From Clostridia bacterium (GTDB lineage Bacteria > Bacillota > Clostridia > UBA1212 > UBA1255), in NCBI GenBank assembly GCA_017620915.1, contig JAFZSK010000069.1, positions 1 to 32,156 of the forward strand: 32,156 nucleotides of DNA, given 5' to 3'. Positions 22,608-31,440 of the stretch are shown here, in pieces; positions within the stretch are counted from its first letter, which is position 1, and each line of letters opens with the position of its first letter. A model generated the notes under the pieces. It was not told where the DNA came from, made no database searches, and worked only from the letters and a program-made list of their open reading frames with translations. Position numbers and translations under genes: made by a program.

Positions 22608-24066
22608 TTCCCTCTCGGCGTACAATAGCAAACCCGTATTTATACTCGCGATAGTTGAAATCAAACTCAGAACGTTCCGGGTCATTGCCGTCAACATACG
22701 CAATTGTCCGCTCTCCGTCCGGAGAACCAAAAGAAATAACCAGTTTATTGACATTCCCGAACTCGATCTTTTCTGGCGTAAACCGTATATACAAGTCATT
22801 CGAGCGCAGAACGAGCACTTCACCATCTTCAACAGATACTGTAAACTCTTTATGCTTTACATCCGGTTCGATCTCGATTGCAGATTCATTTGGACCTTTA
22901 GACCAGAGACGGTTGTCAACTACCGCCAAAATATCGTATCTCGCATCCCAACTGGTACACGGTTCCGTTAGATAACGCTCCTTATATCGCTCATCATACA
23001 GATCCAGCGATCTGATATACAGCCTGCCGCCCGGTTCCAGAATCACGCCCGCTCGATATGAAGGCGAATTATACCAGAGCGAACGAATGCCGTTGTCCGT
23101 GCGGTCCTTATCCGCCACCAGCGCCGTACACGGCGTCATGCGGTACGCTTCTTTAAATGCGTTGCCCGTCTCTCCCAGAAACTCTACGCTGAGTTCTCCG
23201 TTGTCGCGCAGCTGTGCGATCGTAGCCGCTTGCAGCTCATATCCCGGTCCGATCGAACCCCAGCCGAAGCTGTTTTCCTGACCCGTAGTCGCGTGCGAAT
23301 AGTTCAGGAACGGTGATTTATAATAAACGTCCATATACCAATTCACCACACGCGGATCGGAACCGGACGTCCAGACCGGTTCCAGCGTATTACAGCCCCA
23401 CACGCCGGTTGGATATTTGGCTTCATCATACCCGTAAATCGGGTCAATTCCCAGCATCCGGAACACCGGGGTGTCAATTTGATTTTCGGGCGTTGACGCC
23501 GGGCACAGCGCATTGTTCTTTGAAGGATAATACCCACCGTTATAATACCCGCCCCAAAGCGTATACGCATCGACTGCATACTGCTCCCGGCAGATGCACA
23601 TCGCATCCAGCGCATATTTCTCGCTCATATACCGCATCGAATGCGCGTCCAACAGCCAGGAACCCGCGGACTTCGGATAATAGCCGAACAATTCACGGAA
23701 CTTTCGAAACGCCTCATCGATCAGCGCCTCCCGCTGCTCCGGCGTATAGGCGGGCAGAAAACCGGGATTCACATACCAGTCCCAGTCGTAACCGGGGCGT
23801 CCGCGCCACGGGATCCCCACGGCTTCGGTCAACTGCCGGTTCATCTCGAACCACAGCCCCAATTCCACATCTTCCGGGTCGTCCGCAAACAGCGACACCA
23901 TATCATCCCGCAAAAGCGCGTCATACTGCAGCAATACGGTGCTTTTAAGGCCGTATTTGCGGTTTGTTTTCAGCTCTTCCGCCACCGGCAGTACCAGATC
24001 CTTCTCAGGCTCCCGCGGTTCGCAGCCGCGCACGAAGTTGACGATATTCATGATCCGCTTATTCAT
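22582..24066 (-). CDS. Uncharacterised protein, possibly a NodB-fold (polysaccharide-deacetylase-like) carbohydrate-active enzyme
   Basis: A 494-residue protein without a signal peptide. It starts NIVNFVRGCEPREPEKDL and has STVLLQYDALLRDDM, LGLWFEMNRQLTEAVGI, WRGRPGYDWDWYVNPGF and FGYYPKSAGSWLLDAHSM. The order (QYD after a strand, ExxR-like acidic site, then GSWLLDAH) resembles the metal-binding strands of a NodB-like barrel, but the classic motifs are not exact. The C-terminal part is beta-rich (EFTVSVEDGEVLVLRSNDLY). I recall similar unnamed proteins from Clostridia and Paenibacillus. GGGAGG seven bases upstream supports ATG 24066. Function is not established. Confidence 0.7.
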   Translation of the reverse strand: MNKRIMNIVNFVRGCEPREPEKDLVLPVAEELKTNRKYGLKSTVLLQYDALLRDDMVSLFADDPEDVELGLWFEMNRQLTEAVGIPWRGRPGYDWDWYVNPGFLPAYTPEQREALIDEAFRKFRELFGYYPKSAGSWLLDAHSMRYMSEKYALDAMCICREQYAVDAYTLWGGYYNGGYYPSKNNALCPASTPENQIDTPVFRMLGIDPIYGYDEAKYPTGVWGCNTLEPVWTSGSDPRVVNWYMDVYYKSPFLNYSHATTGQENSFGWGSIGPGYELQAATIAQLRDNGELSVEFLGETGNAFKEAYRMTPCTALVADKDRTDNGIRSLWYNSPSYRAGVILEPGGRLYIRSLDLYDERYKERYLTEPCTSWDARYDILAVVDNRLWSKGPNESAIEIEPDVKHKEFTVSVEDGEVLVLRSNDLYIRFTPEKIEFGNVNKLVISFGSPDGERTIAYVDGNDPERSEFDFNYREYKYGFAIVRREGITELCPMK

Positions 24067-24169
24067 TTTGCATCCTCCCGCCCGGACAATTGTGTTCTGC
24101 CCAGTCTCAATACAGATTTTAGCATACTCATACTCCTACAATCAACAACTCCAGAATAGCATTCGACCG

Positions 24170-24226
24170 GCGAAACTGAGTGAATGCCACGCATTTCGTT
24201 TTCCCCGAAATGCGTGGCATCACTCG
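24170..24226. repeat. Long inverted repeat (hairpin) element
   Basis: ATGCCACGCATTTCG and CGAAATGCGTGGCAT form a near-perfect stem of about 15 pairs around TTTTCCC. It is extended by GAGTG/CACTC with one bulge. No T-run follows, so it is not a usual terminator. It directly adjoins the GGCAAA-type block and may be one compound element with it. Confidence 0.8.
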
Positions 24227-24232
24227 GGTCGC

Positions 24233-24290
24233 AGCTTGCCATTTGTCCCTTGCCCTCAATTTGCCATTTTCCCTTTGCCATTTGCCATTT
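24233..24290 (-). repeat. GGCAAA-type repeat, copy 2
   Basis: On the minus strand AAATGGCAAATGGCAAAGGG is followed by AAAATGGCAAATTGAGGG and GGGACAAATGGCAAG. The central part matches the block at 12161-12213. It contains at least five TGGCAAA/GGCAAG words. Confidence 0.75.
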
Positions 24291-24303
24291 AATATGTTAA
24301 TAT
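24275..24303 (+). promoter_or_regulatory. Possible promoter of the Lrp/aminotransferase operon
   Basis: TTGCCA (24275-24280) and TAATAT (24298-24303) have a 17-base spacer. The -35 candidate lies inside the GGCAAA-type repeat. Confidence 0.45.
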
Positions 24304-24320
24304 ATGTTTGGGTGATAACT

Positions 24321-24806
24321 ATGAATGATATCGAAATTCTGGAACTATTAGACAAAGACAGCGCACTCACCGCGGCGGACATTGCCGTCATGCTCGGCAA
24401 GAGCGAAGATGAAGTCAAAGCGATCATTGACCGTTGCAAAGCCGAAGGAATCATCGTCGGCAACAAAGTCATGATCAACTGGCGCAAGACCGACCGCGAA
24501 CTGGTGACCGCTTTGATCGAACTCAAAGTCACGCCGCAGTTCGGCCGCGGCTTCGATCAGATCGCCGAGCGCTTCTATCAGTACGACCAGGTCAAAAGCG
24601 TTTATCTGATGTCCGGCACCTACGACCTGGCGCTTCAGATCGAAGGCAAAAACCTCAACGAAGTCGCGCTGTTTGTGGCTGAGAAGCTGGCGCCAATGGA
24701 AGCCGTAGTCAGCACCGCCACTCACTTCGTGCTTAAAAAATACAAAGAAGACGGCATCATGTTCGAAGAAGCCGAAAAAGATGACAGACAGGTGATGCTG
24801 TTTTGA
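24321..24806 (+). CDS. Lrp/AsnC-family transcriptional regulator (AlaR-like)
   Basis: A 161-residue regulator. It has an N-terminal winged helix (IEILELLDKDSALTAADIAV; SEDEVKAIIDRCKAEGII) and a C-terminal RAM/ligand-binding domain with ALIELKVTP, VKSVYLMSGTYDLALQIEGK and VVSTATHFVLKKYKEDG. Lrp/AsnC proteins form octamers that sense amino acids. The stop codon overlaps the start of a class I aminotransferase gene, as in the Bacillus alaR-alaT pair, so alanine-responsive control of the next gene is likely. ATG 24321 is chosen because upstream codons translate repeat DNA. Confidence 0.92.
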   Translation: MNDIEILELLDKDSALTAADIAVMLGKSEDEVKAIIDRCKAEGIIVGNKVMINWRKTDRELVTALIELKVTPQFGRGFDQIAERFYQYDQVKSVYLMSGTYDLALQIEGKNLNEVALFVAEKLAPMEAVVSTATHFVLKKYKEDGIMFEEAEKDDRQVMLF

Positions 24807-25981
24807 AGCCCTTTGACCCGAAAGCGCAACTGAACGACGTATTGACCTCGCTGCCCCCTTCCGGTATCCGGAAATTGTTCGATATTGCCGCCGGCATGGA
24901 CGGCGTCATTTCGCTTGGCATCGGCGAGCCTGACTTCATCACGCCCTGGCACATACGCAACGCCGGCATCCACTCGCTGGAAAAAGGCCGCACTCAATAT
25001 ACCGCCAACGCCGGTCTTAAAGAGCTCCGCGCCGAGACCGCCCGGTATCTGCGCCGCCGGTTCGGATTGGAGTACGGTCCGGAGAATATATTGATAACCG
25101 TGGGCGGTTCCGAAGCCATTGACCTTACTATGCGGGCGTTTATTCGGCCCGGCGATGAAGTCATCGTGCCGCAGCCCAGCTTCGTATGCTACGGACCGCT
25201 GGCCGCCCTGGCCGGCGCCAGGCCTGTATATGTGGAGCTCAAGCCGGAAGACGGTTTTAAGCTGACGCCCGACGCGCTGAAAGCGGCATTGACGCCCCGC
25301 ACGAAACTGCTGGTATTGCCCTTCCCCAACAACCCCACCGGTTCCATCATGACCGCCGCGGAACTCGAAGCGATCGCGGAAGTGCTGCGCGGTACCGACG
25401 TAATGGTATTGTCCGACGAAATATACGGCGAGCTCACTTATACCGAAGCGCGCCACGTATCCATCGCCTCGCTGCCCGGCATGAAAGAACGCACGGTCAT
25501 CGTAGGCGGCTTCTCAAAAGCGTACGCTATGACGGGCTGGCGCCTCGGTTACGCCGTCTCACCCGTCGAAGTCAACGCCGCCCTCACCAAGCTCCACCAG
25601 TACGCCATCATGTGCGCCCCCACCACGAGCCAGTACGCCGCGCTTGAAGCGCTTTCCGCCGGGGACAACGACATCGAAGAAATGAAACGCGAGTACAACT
25701 ACCGCCGCCGCTTTATTGTCAAAGGCTTCAATGACCTGGGCCTTAACTGCGTTATGCCGGACGGTGCGTTCTACTGCTTCCCTGACATCTCCTCTACCGG
25801 CCTCTGTTCCGACGAGTTCTGCCGCCGGCTGCTGGAAGAACAGAAGATCGCGCTGGTTCCGGGCAATGCATTCGGTCGCTCAGGCGAAGGCCACGTGCGC
25901 GTCTCCTACGCCTATTCTATCGAACATATCAAACTTGCCCTGGCGGGAATTCAGAAATTCCTGGATTCTCTAATTCCCTAA
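24803..25981 (+). CDS. PLP-dependent class I/II aminotransferase (AlaT/PatA-like)
   Basis: A 392-residue cytosolic aminotransferase of fold type I. It has SLGIGEPDFITPWHI near the N-terminus, TVGGSEAIDLTMRAF, the substrate-site FPNNPTGS, the PLP-contact LSDEIYGEL, and the catalytic lysine in GGFSKAYAMTGWRLGY. PGNAFGRSGEGHVRVSYA carries the carboxylate-binding arginine. Pairing with an Lrp regulator matches AlaT in Bacillus (alanine from pyruvate), but the substrate is not certain. The start is TTG at 24803, overlapping the regulator's TGA (TTGA); AGGTG upstream fits. No ATG in this region gives a complete domain. Confidence 0.92.
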   Translation: MKPFDPKAQLNDVLTSLPPSGIRKLFDIAAGMDGVISLGIGEPDFITPWHIRNAGIHSLEKGRTQYTANAGLKELRAETARYLRRRFGLEYGPENILITVGGSEAIDLTMRAFIRPGDEVIVPQPSFVCYGPLAALAGARPVYVELKPEDGFKLTPDALKAALTPRTKLLVLPFPNNPTGSIMTAAELEAIAEVLRGTDVMVLSDEIYGELTYTEARHVSIASLPGMKERTVIVGGFSKAYAMTGWRLGYAVSPVEVNAALTKLHQYAIMCAPTTSQYAALEALSAGDNDIEEMKREYNYRRRFIVKGFNDLGLNCVMPDGAFYCFPDISSTGLCSDEFCRRLLEEQKIALVPGNAFGRSGEGHVRVSYAYSIEHIKLALAGIQKFLDSLIP

Positions 25982-26043
25982 TTCTATTCAAAGACTAGAC
26001 CTAATTCCCTAATTCTACAGAGGAAAAAGCCTAATTCTATACA
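25970..26043 (+). repeat. CTAATTC tandem-like repeats
   Basis: CTAATTCCCTAATTCTA occurs at 25971-25987 and again at about 26002-26018, with a third partial CCTAATTCTATAC at about 26030. The spacing is near 30 bases. The first copy includes the last codons and stop of the aminotransferase gene. Confidence 0.75.
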
Positions 26044-26055
26044 AGGAGAAAAGAA

Positions 26056-28533
26056 ATGAAGTGGATCTGGCTCAAAGACAGCGACGCCCGCAGCGTAAAT
26101 ACGTACGGAGAGTTCATTGACGCTTTCCGGATCACATTCGAGTGCCCCCAAAACGGCATTGACAGCGCCAAAAGCAGCGCTCCGGCGGGCGCCTTCCTCC
26201 CCGGTGACAAAATGCTCCTTCGGATCTGCGCCGACTCCCAGTACGCAGTCTGGGTCAACGGCCGCTACGCTGCCTCCGGCCAGTACGCCGACTTTCCCGA
26301 CGCCAAAGTATACGATGAGCTCGATATTTCCGAATATCTGCGCGAAGGTGAAAACGCGCTGCGCTTTATAGTTTATTATCAGGGCAACAGTTCCTCCACA
26401 TATCTGCACGGCGAACCCGGTTTTTGCTATATAGTAATAAACGGCGAACAGGTGCTGGCCGAAAGCTCTGAGCATACGCTGGGCCGGTTGTCGCCTGCAT
26501 ACCGTTCCGGCCCGATGGAAATGGTATCGGGTCAATTAGGCTACGCCTTCGAATACGACGCCTCCGCGCTGCTGGTCCTGGACCCGTACTACCCTGCTGC
26601 CGAATCAGACATGACCCTGTGCTTTACAGAATACCCTCTAAAAACGCTTCGCAGCGGCGAGGTGCCTCTCTACCCCCGCCCAATCCAAAAACTCCTTATA
26701 GGGCCTCCTGCGCCCGCTAAAATCGTTACGCAGGGACTGTTCGGCTTCAACCGCGCCGAATCCGAGCAATTGACCTCCCAGCGGCTGCAGCGCGCCGCAC
26801 TCTCTCAGCGTTACGCCAAAGAGATCATTGCCAACTTCCGCACCTTAGAGCCGCGGATCGGCGGCAAAGAAACGCCCGAAGAATCTGACGCGATACATTT
26901 TGTTCACGAGCCCGTTGCGGGCTACGCCGGCATTTACGCCGTCATCGATCTGGAGCGGGAGACCGCCGGGTATTTCCATATTGACATCGAAGCGTCGAAA
27001 GGCACTAAAGTATATATCGGGTACGGCGAACACCTGACCGATCTGCGCGTGCGCTCCTTCATTGGCGGACGTTCATTCACCGGCGTTTACACCTGCCGCG
27101 GCGGCCGCGAATCGTTTATGCACTGCTGCAACAAACGTCTGGGCCTAAGATACATGCAGATCTTTGTTACTTCGTTCGACTTCCGGCTGTTCTATGCCGG
27201 CGTGCGCAGCACGGACTATCCGCTCACGGACGTATGCGGCTTCCGCTCTTCCGACCAGCTGCACAACAAGATCTATCAGGTCAGTCTGGACACGCTCCGG
27301 CTGTGCATGCATGAGCATTACGAAGATTGCCCGTGGCGCGAGCAGGCGCTGTATTCCATGGACTCCCGCAACCAGATGCTCGCCGGCTACTATTCCTTCG
27401 GCGAATACGAATTCCCCAAAGCCAGTCTGCGGCTGCTGGGCCATAGCCTGCGTTCCGACGGCATGCTGGAATTATGCGCTCCTGCGAAAGTCCCGGTCAT
27501 GATTCCCAGTTTCTCACTTATGTGGATCGTGGAATTGTACGAATATGTACTGTATTCCGGCGATTATGCGTTCGCGGCGGAGGAATTCCCCATCGTCGCC
27601 AAGATCATCCGGGAATTCTGGACCCGTTCGAAGAGCGCGGATCAATTGCCGCCGTGCAAAAACAAAGGCGACTGGAACTTTTACGAATGGTCTGACTGGA
27701 TGATCGATTCGGTGCCGCCCCAGCTGCGCCGCGCGGACGAGGTCAATACCGACGCGCCCCTCACTCTGTTCTACGCGCTGGCACTGAACGCCGCTGCCAA
27801 ACTGGCGGCCTGGCTCGTGCGCCGGCACGCGGACAACGACGATTTCGACTACCGCCGCCATTATTCCTGGTATGAAATGCTGCACGATTCCGTCATTGTC
27901 CACTTCCACGACGCGTACTGGAATCCTGAGCGCGCGGCGTACGCGACGTACATTGTCAACGGCGAACGCGTCCACTACGCGGAACTCACCCACGCGCTGG
28001 CGCTGTATGCCGGCGCGGTGCCGGAGAAATTTGTCCCCCGCGTGGCCGAACTGCTCTCCGGCGAAGGCAAACCGCTGTTTACCGGGTACGAGGAAGAAGC
28101 AGAACGCATTGCCCCCGGATGCCCGAAAGGCTTCGTGCCCGCTACGCTGAGCCATTCGATTTTCAAATACGAAGCGCTGATGAAGTGCGGCGAAAAATAC
28201 GCAGCGTACGTGCTGAACGACATTGCGGAAAAATGGGGTTACATGCTGTATAACGGCGCCACGTCCTTCTGGGAAGTGCTGGACGGCGCCTGCGCGTTCG
28301 ACGACGCGGGCAGCCTGTGCCACGGCTGGTCAGCAATACCCGTGATCATATACGGTAAATACGTACTGGGCATCTACCCCACGCGGCCGGGTTTCGCGGA
28401 TTTCGAATTCAAGCCGCTCTCCACACCGCTGCTCAAGGCCCGCGGTCGGGTGCCACTGCCGAAAAACGAGGCGGTAACGGTGGACATTGCCCCCGGCAGC
28501 GTTCACAAATCCACCGTAAAACCAGTCAAATAA
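26056..28533 (+). CDS. Alpha-L-rhamnosidase-like six-hairpin glycosidase (GH78-related)
   Basis: An 825-residue, probably cytoplasmic enzyme without a signal peptide. The N-terminal beta-domain includes LRICADSQYAVWVNGRYAAS, a typical rhamnosidase lectin-like stretch. The catalytic helical barrel has HEHYEDCPWREQALYSMDSR near residue 425, equivalent to the DCPQRDE general-acid region of GH78. It also has GATSFWEVLDGACAFDDAGS near residue 735, with the second Glu, then LCHGWSAIPVIIYGKYVLGI. The C-terminal beta-domain has FEFKPL and GRVPLPKNEAV. The specificity may differ from rhamnose because the pocket residues differ from the other GH78 enzyme here. ACAAGGAG precedes ATG 26056. It may be co-transcribed with the aminotransferase 74 bases upstream. 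Confidence 0.85.
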   Translation: MKWIWLKDSDARSVNTYGEFIDAFRITFECPQNGIDSAKSSAPAGAFLPGDKMLLRICADSQYAVWVNGRYAASGQYADFPDAKVYDELDISEYLREGENALRFIVYYQGNSSSTYLHGEPGFCYIVINGEQVLAESSEHTLGRLSPAYRSGPMEMVSGQLGYAFEYDASALLVLDPYYPAAESDMTLCFTEYPLKTLRSGEVPLYPRPIQKLLIGPPAPAKIVTQGLFGFNRAESEQLTSQRLQRAALSQRYAKEIIANFRTLEPRIGGKETPEESDAIHFVHEPVAGYAGIYAVIDLERETAGYFHIDIEASKGTKVYIGYGEHLTDLRVRSFIGGRSFTGVYTCRGGRESFMHCCNKRLGLRYMQIFVTSFDFRLFYAGVRSTDYPLTDVCGFRSSDQLHNKIYQVSLDTLRLCMHEHYEDCPWREQALYSMDSRNQMLAGYYSFGEYEFPKASLRLLGHSLRSDGMLELCAPAKVPVMIPSFSLMWIVELYEYVLYSGDYAFAAEEFPIVAKIIREFWTRSKSADQLPPCKNKGDWNFYEWSDWMIDSVPPQLRRADEVNTDAPLTLFYALALNAAAKLAAWLVRRHADNDDFDYRRHYSWYEMLHDSVIVHFHDAYWNPERAAYATYIVNGERVHYAELTHALALYAGAVPEKFVPRVAELLSGEGKPLFTGYEEEAERIAPGCPKGFVPATLSHSIFKYEALMKCGEKYAAYVLNDIAEKWGYMLYNGATSFWEVLDGACAFDDAGSLCHGWSAIPVIIYGKYVLGIYPTRPGFADFEFKPLSTPLLKARGRVPLPKNEAVTVDIAPGSVHKSTVKPVK

Positions 28534-28598
28534 TTTTTGATCTATACTGTCAGCATATCGCGAAGCCTCACACTATATGAGTGAAAGGAGGCGAAAAG

Positions 28599-30209
28599 AT
28601 GCACGCCACGAATGAAACGCGCGACCGCCTGACCGCGGAATTTGCGGAAAAGTACATGGAAAAGCTGTTTTACTTCTGTCTGAAGAAGACGGGAAACACA
28701 GCTGAAGCCGAAGATCTGACGCAGGACATCGCAGATCAGATCATTTCCGCACTTAACAAAGGCACTGTTCCGGACAACTTTGCCGCCTGGGTCTGGCAGA
28801 TCGCGCGCAACCGTTACTCCGTATGGGCAAAACGCCGGCATGCTCACCGGGCGCTGATAAGCGGATCCGATATCGGCGACTATGAGCTGGCGGACGAGGG
28901 CGGCAGTATCATTGACGGAATGATAGATGCAGAGCAGCTGGCTCTGCTCCGGCGTGAGCTGGCATTCATCAAAAGCGATCACCGCAACATCGTTGTTGCC
29001 TACTACATCGAGGACAAAAACATTCGCGACATCGCTGCTTCGCTCTCTCTTTCGGTAAGCGCGGTCCAGCAAAGACTGCACCGCGCGCGAAAAATGCTGA
29101 AAGAAGGAATGGATATGTCAAGAGAATTCGGAATAAGAAGTTACAGACCAGAGGATATCACGTTTGCGTCGTCTGGCTCGCAGCCCAGCGGCCTGCCGTG
29201 GAGAGCGGTCAACCGCAAGATCCCCAATAACATACTGCTTCAGGCCAGCAACAACCCCTCCACGGTAGAAGAACTGTCGATGGAACTGGGCGTGTCGCTG
29301 CCATACATGGAGGAAGAAGTAGAGGCGCTTTACCATGCTACCCTGCTGGAAAAGCAGGGCGACAAATACATCACCAATTTCTTTATTCTGGATAAAGACT
29401 GCCGCATCGACTGCTATAACGCGATGCGGGCGCATGCCAAAGAACGCAGCCGTCTGATTGCTGAATTCATTGACGACAGACTGGCGGATATCCGGGCGCT
29501 GGGCATCGCCGGTGAGCATATTGACGACAATACGATCCGCTGGTGGCTGGTCCCGCATCTGATCGACTGGCTGATTGAGAACTGCGTAAAAGGGCAAACG
29601 ATATATGAGCCGCCGAAGCGTGCCAACGGCGAATCCTGGGGATTCGTGGGATATGAGCTTGCCGAGTTGCCTGAAAATACATCGATGGGCTGCAACGGCC
29701 GCGGCAACGGCACAAATATGTACTGGGCGTACAAATACGGCCACGACCTGAATATGTGGGAACAGTGCGGTGAGCCGGATTATGATACGGTGATGCTATT
29801 GTGCGACTGTATCAGGAAAAACCGCCGTATAGATTCATTTTCTGATATCGAATCAGCCGCCTGGGAAAAGATAAACGGCAGATACGCCCACGCATTCGAA
29901 GACGGATATGTTGTTCCGGACATCCTGGTGATTCGGGGCGACGCGCTGGATGCGATCCATAAAATGTTCTGCGAACACCGGAATTATCCGGCGCTTACCG
30001 CTAATTTCATGGATATTTATGAAAAACTGGAGGCAATTTTCAAGAAATACAGCCATGAGGTATTACATAAAAACCTGGGTTACAACATCAAAATGGAGAT
30101 GTACGCCACCCGGATGATGGCAATACACGATCTGCTGGATGCGAAAGTACTTGCCCTGCCGGAAGATCCGTCGAGATCCTCTCTGGGCATGCACCTGATA
30201 CTGCGCTGA
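28599..30209 (+). CDS. ECF-type sigma factor fused to a long C-terminal regulatory region
   Basis: A 536-residue protein. Sigma region 2 is at about residues 10-80 (YMEKLFYFCLKKTGNTAEAEDLTQDIADQI; AAWVWQIARNRYSVWAKRR). Region 4 is at about 115-170 (HRNIVVAYYIEDKNIRDIAA; LSVSAVQQRLHRARKMLKE). A normal ECF factor would end here. This one continues with a probable winged helix (STVEELSMELGVSLPYMEEEV ... LEKQGDKYITNFFI) and a roughly 270-residue region with many aromatic and acidic residues. Conserved-looking motifs there include GESWGFVGYEL and NMYWAYKYGHDLNMWEQCG. No anti-sigma gene is next to it, so the C-terminal part may act as the sensor. AAAGGAGG at 28584-28591 selects ATG 28599 rather than GTG 28581. 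Confidence 0.88.
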   Translation: MHATNETRDRLTAEFAEKYMEKLFYFCLKKTGNTAEAEDLTQDIADQIISALNKGTVPDNFAAWVWQIARNRYSVWAKRRHAHRALISGSDIGDYELADEGGSIIDGMIDAEQLALLRRELAFIKSDHRNIVVAYYIEDKNIRDIAASLSLSVSAVQQRLHRARKMLKEGMDMSREFGIRSYRPEDITFASSGSQPSGLPWRAVNRKIPNNILLQASNNPSTVEELSMELGVSLPYMEEEVEALYHATLLEKQGDKYITNFFILDKDCRIDCYNAMRAHAKERSRLIAEFIDDRLADIRALGIAGEHIDDNTIRWWLVPHLIDWLIENCVKGQTIYEPPKRANGESWGFVGYELAELPENTSMGCNGRGNGTNMYWAYKYGHDLNMWEQCGEPDYDTVMLLCDCIRKNRRIDSFSDIESAAWEKINGRYAHAFEDGYVVPDILVIRGDALDAIHKMFCEHRNYPALTANFMDIYEKLEAIFKKYSHEVLHKNLGYNIKMEMYATRMMAIHDLLDAKVLALPEDPSRSSLGMHLILR

Positions 30210-30226
30210 CAGCACGGGTGGATCGA

Positions 30227-31393
30227 TCACACTTTGAGTTCCGTGATTTCCTCCCACTTCAGCCCCATATTTTCCTTGCCGAAGTGACCGTAATTGGTCG
30301 TACGGCTATAAATAGGAGTTCTTAGATCCAGGAATCGGATGATCGCTCCGGGACGCAAATCGAACGTGCGCAGCACCGCGCGTTCGATACTGTCTACCGG
30401 AGCTTTTTCGGTGCCGAAGGTATCGATGCGCACCGAGACCGGATGCGCCACGCCGATGGCATAAGCGATCTGCACTTCCGCGCGGTCCGCCAGACCGCTG
30501 CCCACTACACTCTTTGCGATGTGGCGCGCCATATAGCAGGCCGAGCGGTCAACTTTCGTCGGATCCTTGCCCGAGAAACTGCCGCCGCCGTGCCGGCCCA
30601 TGCCGCCGTAGGTGTCAACGATGATCTTCCGCCCTGTCAGCCCCGAATCGCCGCACGGCCCGCCGATCACGAACCGGCCGGTGGGGTTAATAAAAAACTT
30701 TGTATGCTCATCGATCAGTTCTTCCGGAATGACCGCGCGAATGACGTATTTTTCAATATCTTTGCGCAGCTTTTCCACACAGACCTGCTCAGAATGCTGG
30801 CTGGAGACCACTACCGCCTCGATGCGAGCGGGCTTGTTGTTCTCGTCATATTCCACCGATACCTGCGCTTTGCCGTCCGGCCGGAGATAATCCAGAATAC
30901 CGCCCTTACGCACGTCGGTAAGGCGGCGCGTCAGTTTGTTCGCCAGGCTTATGGGCAGCGGCATCAGTTCGGGCGTTTCGTTGCAGGCAAAGCCGAACAT
31001 CATGCCCTGGTCGCCCGCGCCGTTCTGCAGTTCCGCACTTTCGCCGGAGCGGTTCTCATAAGACACATCCACGCCCATGGCGATGTCCGGGGACTGGCGG
31101 TTCAGGCAGTTGATCACGGCGCAGGTGTCGGCGTCGAAACCCATGTCCGAACCCACATAACCGATATCCCGGACGGTGTCGCGGACGATTTTGACATAAT
31201 CTATTATTGCCTTCGTAGTGATCTCGCCGAAAATAACTATCTGGCCCGTGGCCGCCATAACTTCGCAGGCAACGCGCGACAGCGGATCCTGTTTTATCAG
31301 CTCGTCCAGGATGCGGTCTGCAATGGCGTCGCAGATCTTGTCCGGATGCCCCTCGGTCACAGATTCGGAAGTAAATATATTTCTTTTAAGCAT
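30227..31393 (-). CDS. metK: S-adenosylmethionine synthetase (methionine adenosyltransferase)
   Basis: A 388-residue cytoplasmic enzyme making S-adenosylmethionine from methionine and ATP. It begins [20 protein letters not shown], the ATP/methionine-binding signature. [12 protein letters not shown] (MetK signature 1), [20 protein letters not shown] (signature 2, P-loop-like) and [12 protein letters not shown] follow. Length is normal. The AGG in GAACAGGCC precedes ATG 31393 by about 8 bases. No SAM riboswitch or other long leader is present: the upstream gene ends 47 bases away, so transcription probably comes from further right. It ends 17 bases from the convergent sigma-factor gene. Confidence 0.96.
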   Translation of the reverse strand: MLKRNIFTSESVTEGHPDKICDAIADRILDELIKQDPLSRVACEVMAATGQIVIFGEITTKAIIDYVKIVRDTVRDIGYVGSDMGFDADTCAVINCLNRQSPDIAMGVDVSYENRSGESAELQNGAGDQGMMFGFACNETPELMPLPISLANKLTRRLTDVRKGGILDYLRPDGKAQVSVEYDENNKPARIEAVVVSSQHSEQVCVEKLRKDIEKYVIRAVIPEELIDEHTKFFINPTGRFVIGGPCGDSGLTGRKIIVDTYGGMGRHGGGSFSGKDPTKVDRSACYMARHIAKSVVGSGLADRAEVQIAYAIGVAHPVSVRIDTFGTEKAPVDSIERAVLRTFDLRPGAIIRFLDLRTPIYSRTTNYGHFGKENMGLKWEEITELKV

Positions 31394-31440
31394 ATTATGG
31401 CCTGTTCCCTTTCAATTCGTAGTATATTTTATGTCCGGTA

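Noticed and set aside
24180-24320. Longer N-terminus for the Lrp regulator
   Set aside because: The extra codons translate the hairpin and GGCAAA repeat, and no family member has such an extension.
25970-26043. CRISPR-like array in the CTAATTC repeats
   Set aside because: Repeat units are only 13-17 bases and irregular. There are no unique spacers of constant length and no cas genes.
31394-31440. SAM riboswitch before metK
   Set aside because: Only 47 bases separate metK from the preceding gene, too short for a SAM-I aptamer, and no matching elements were seen.
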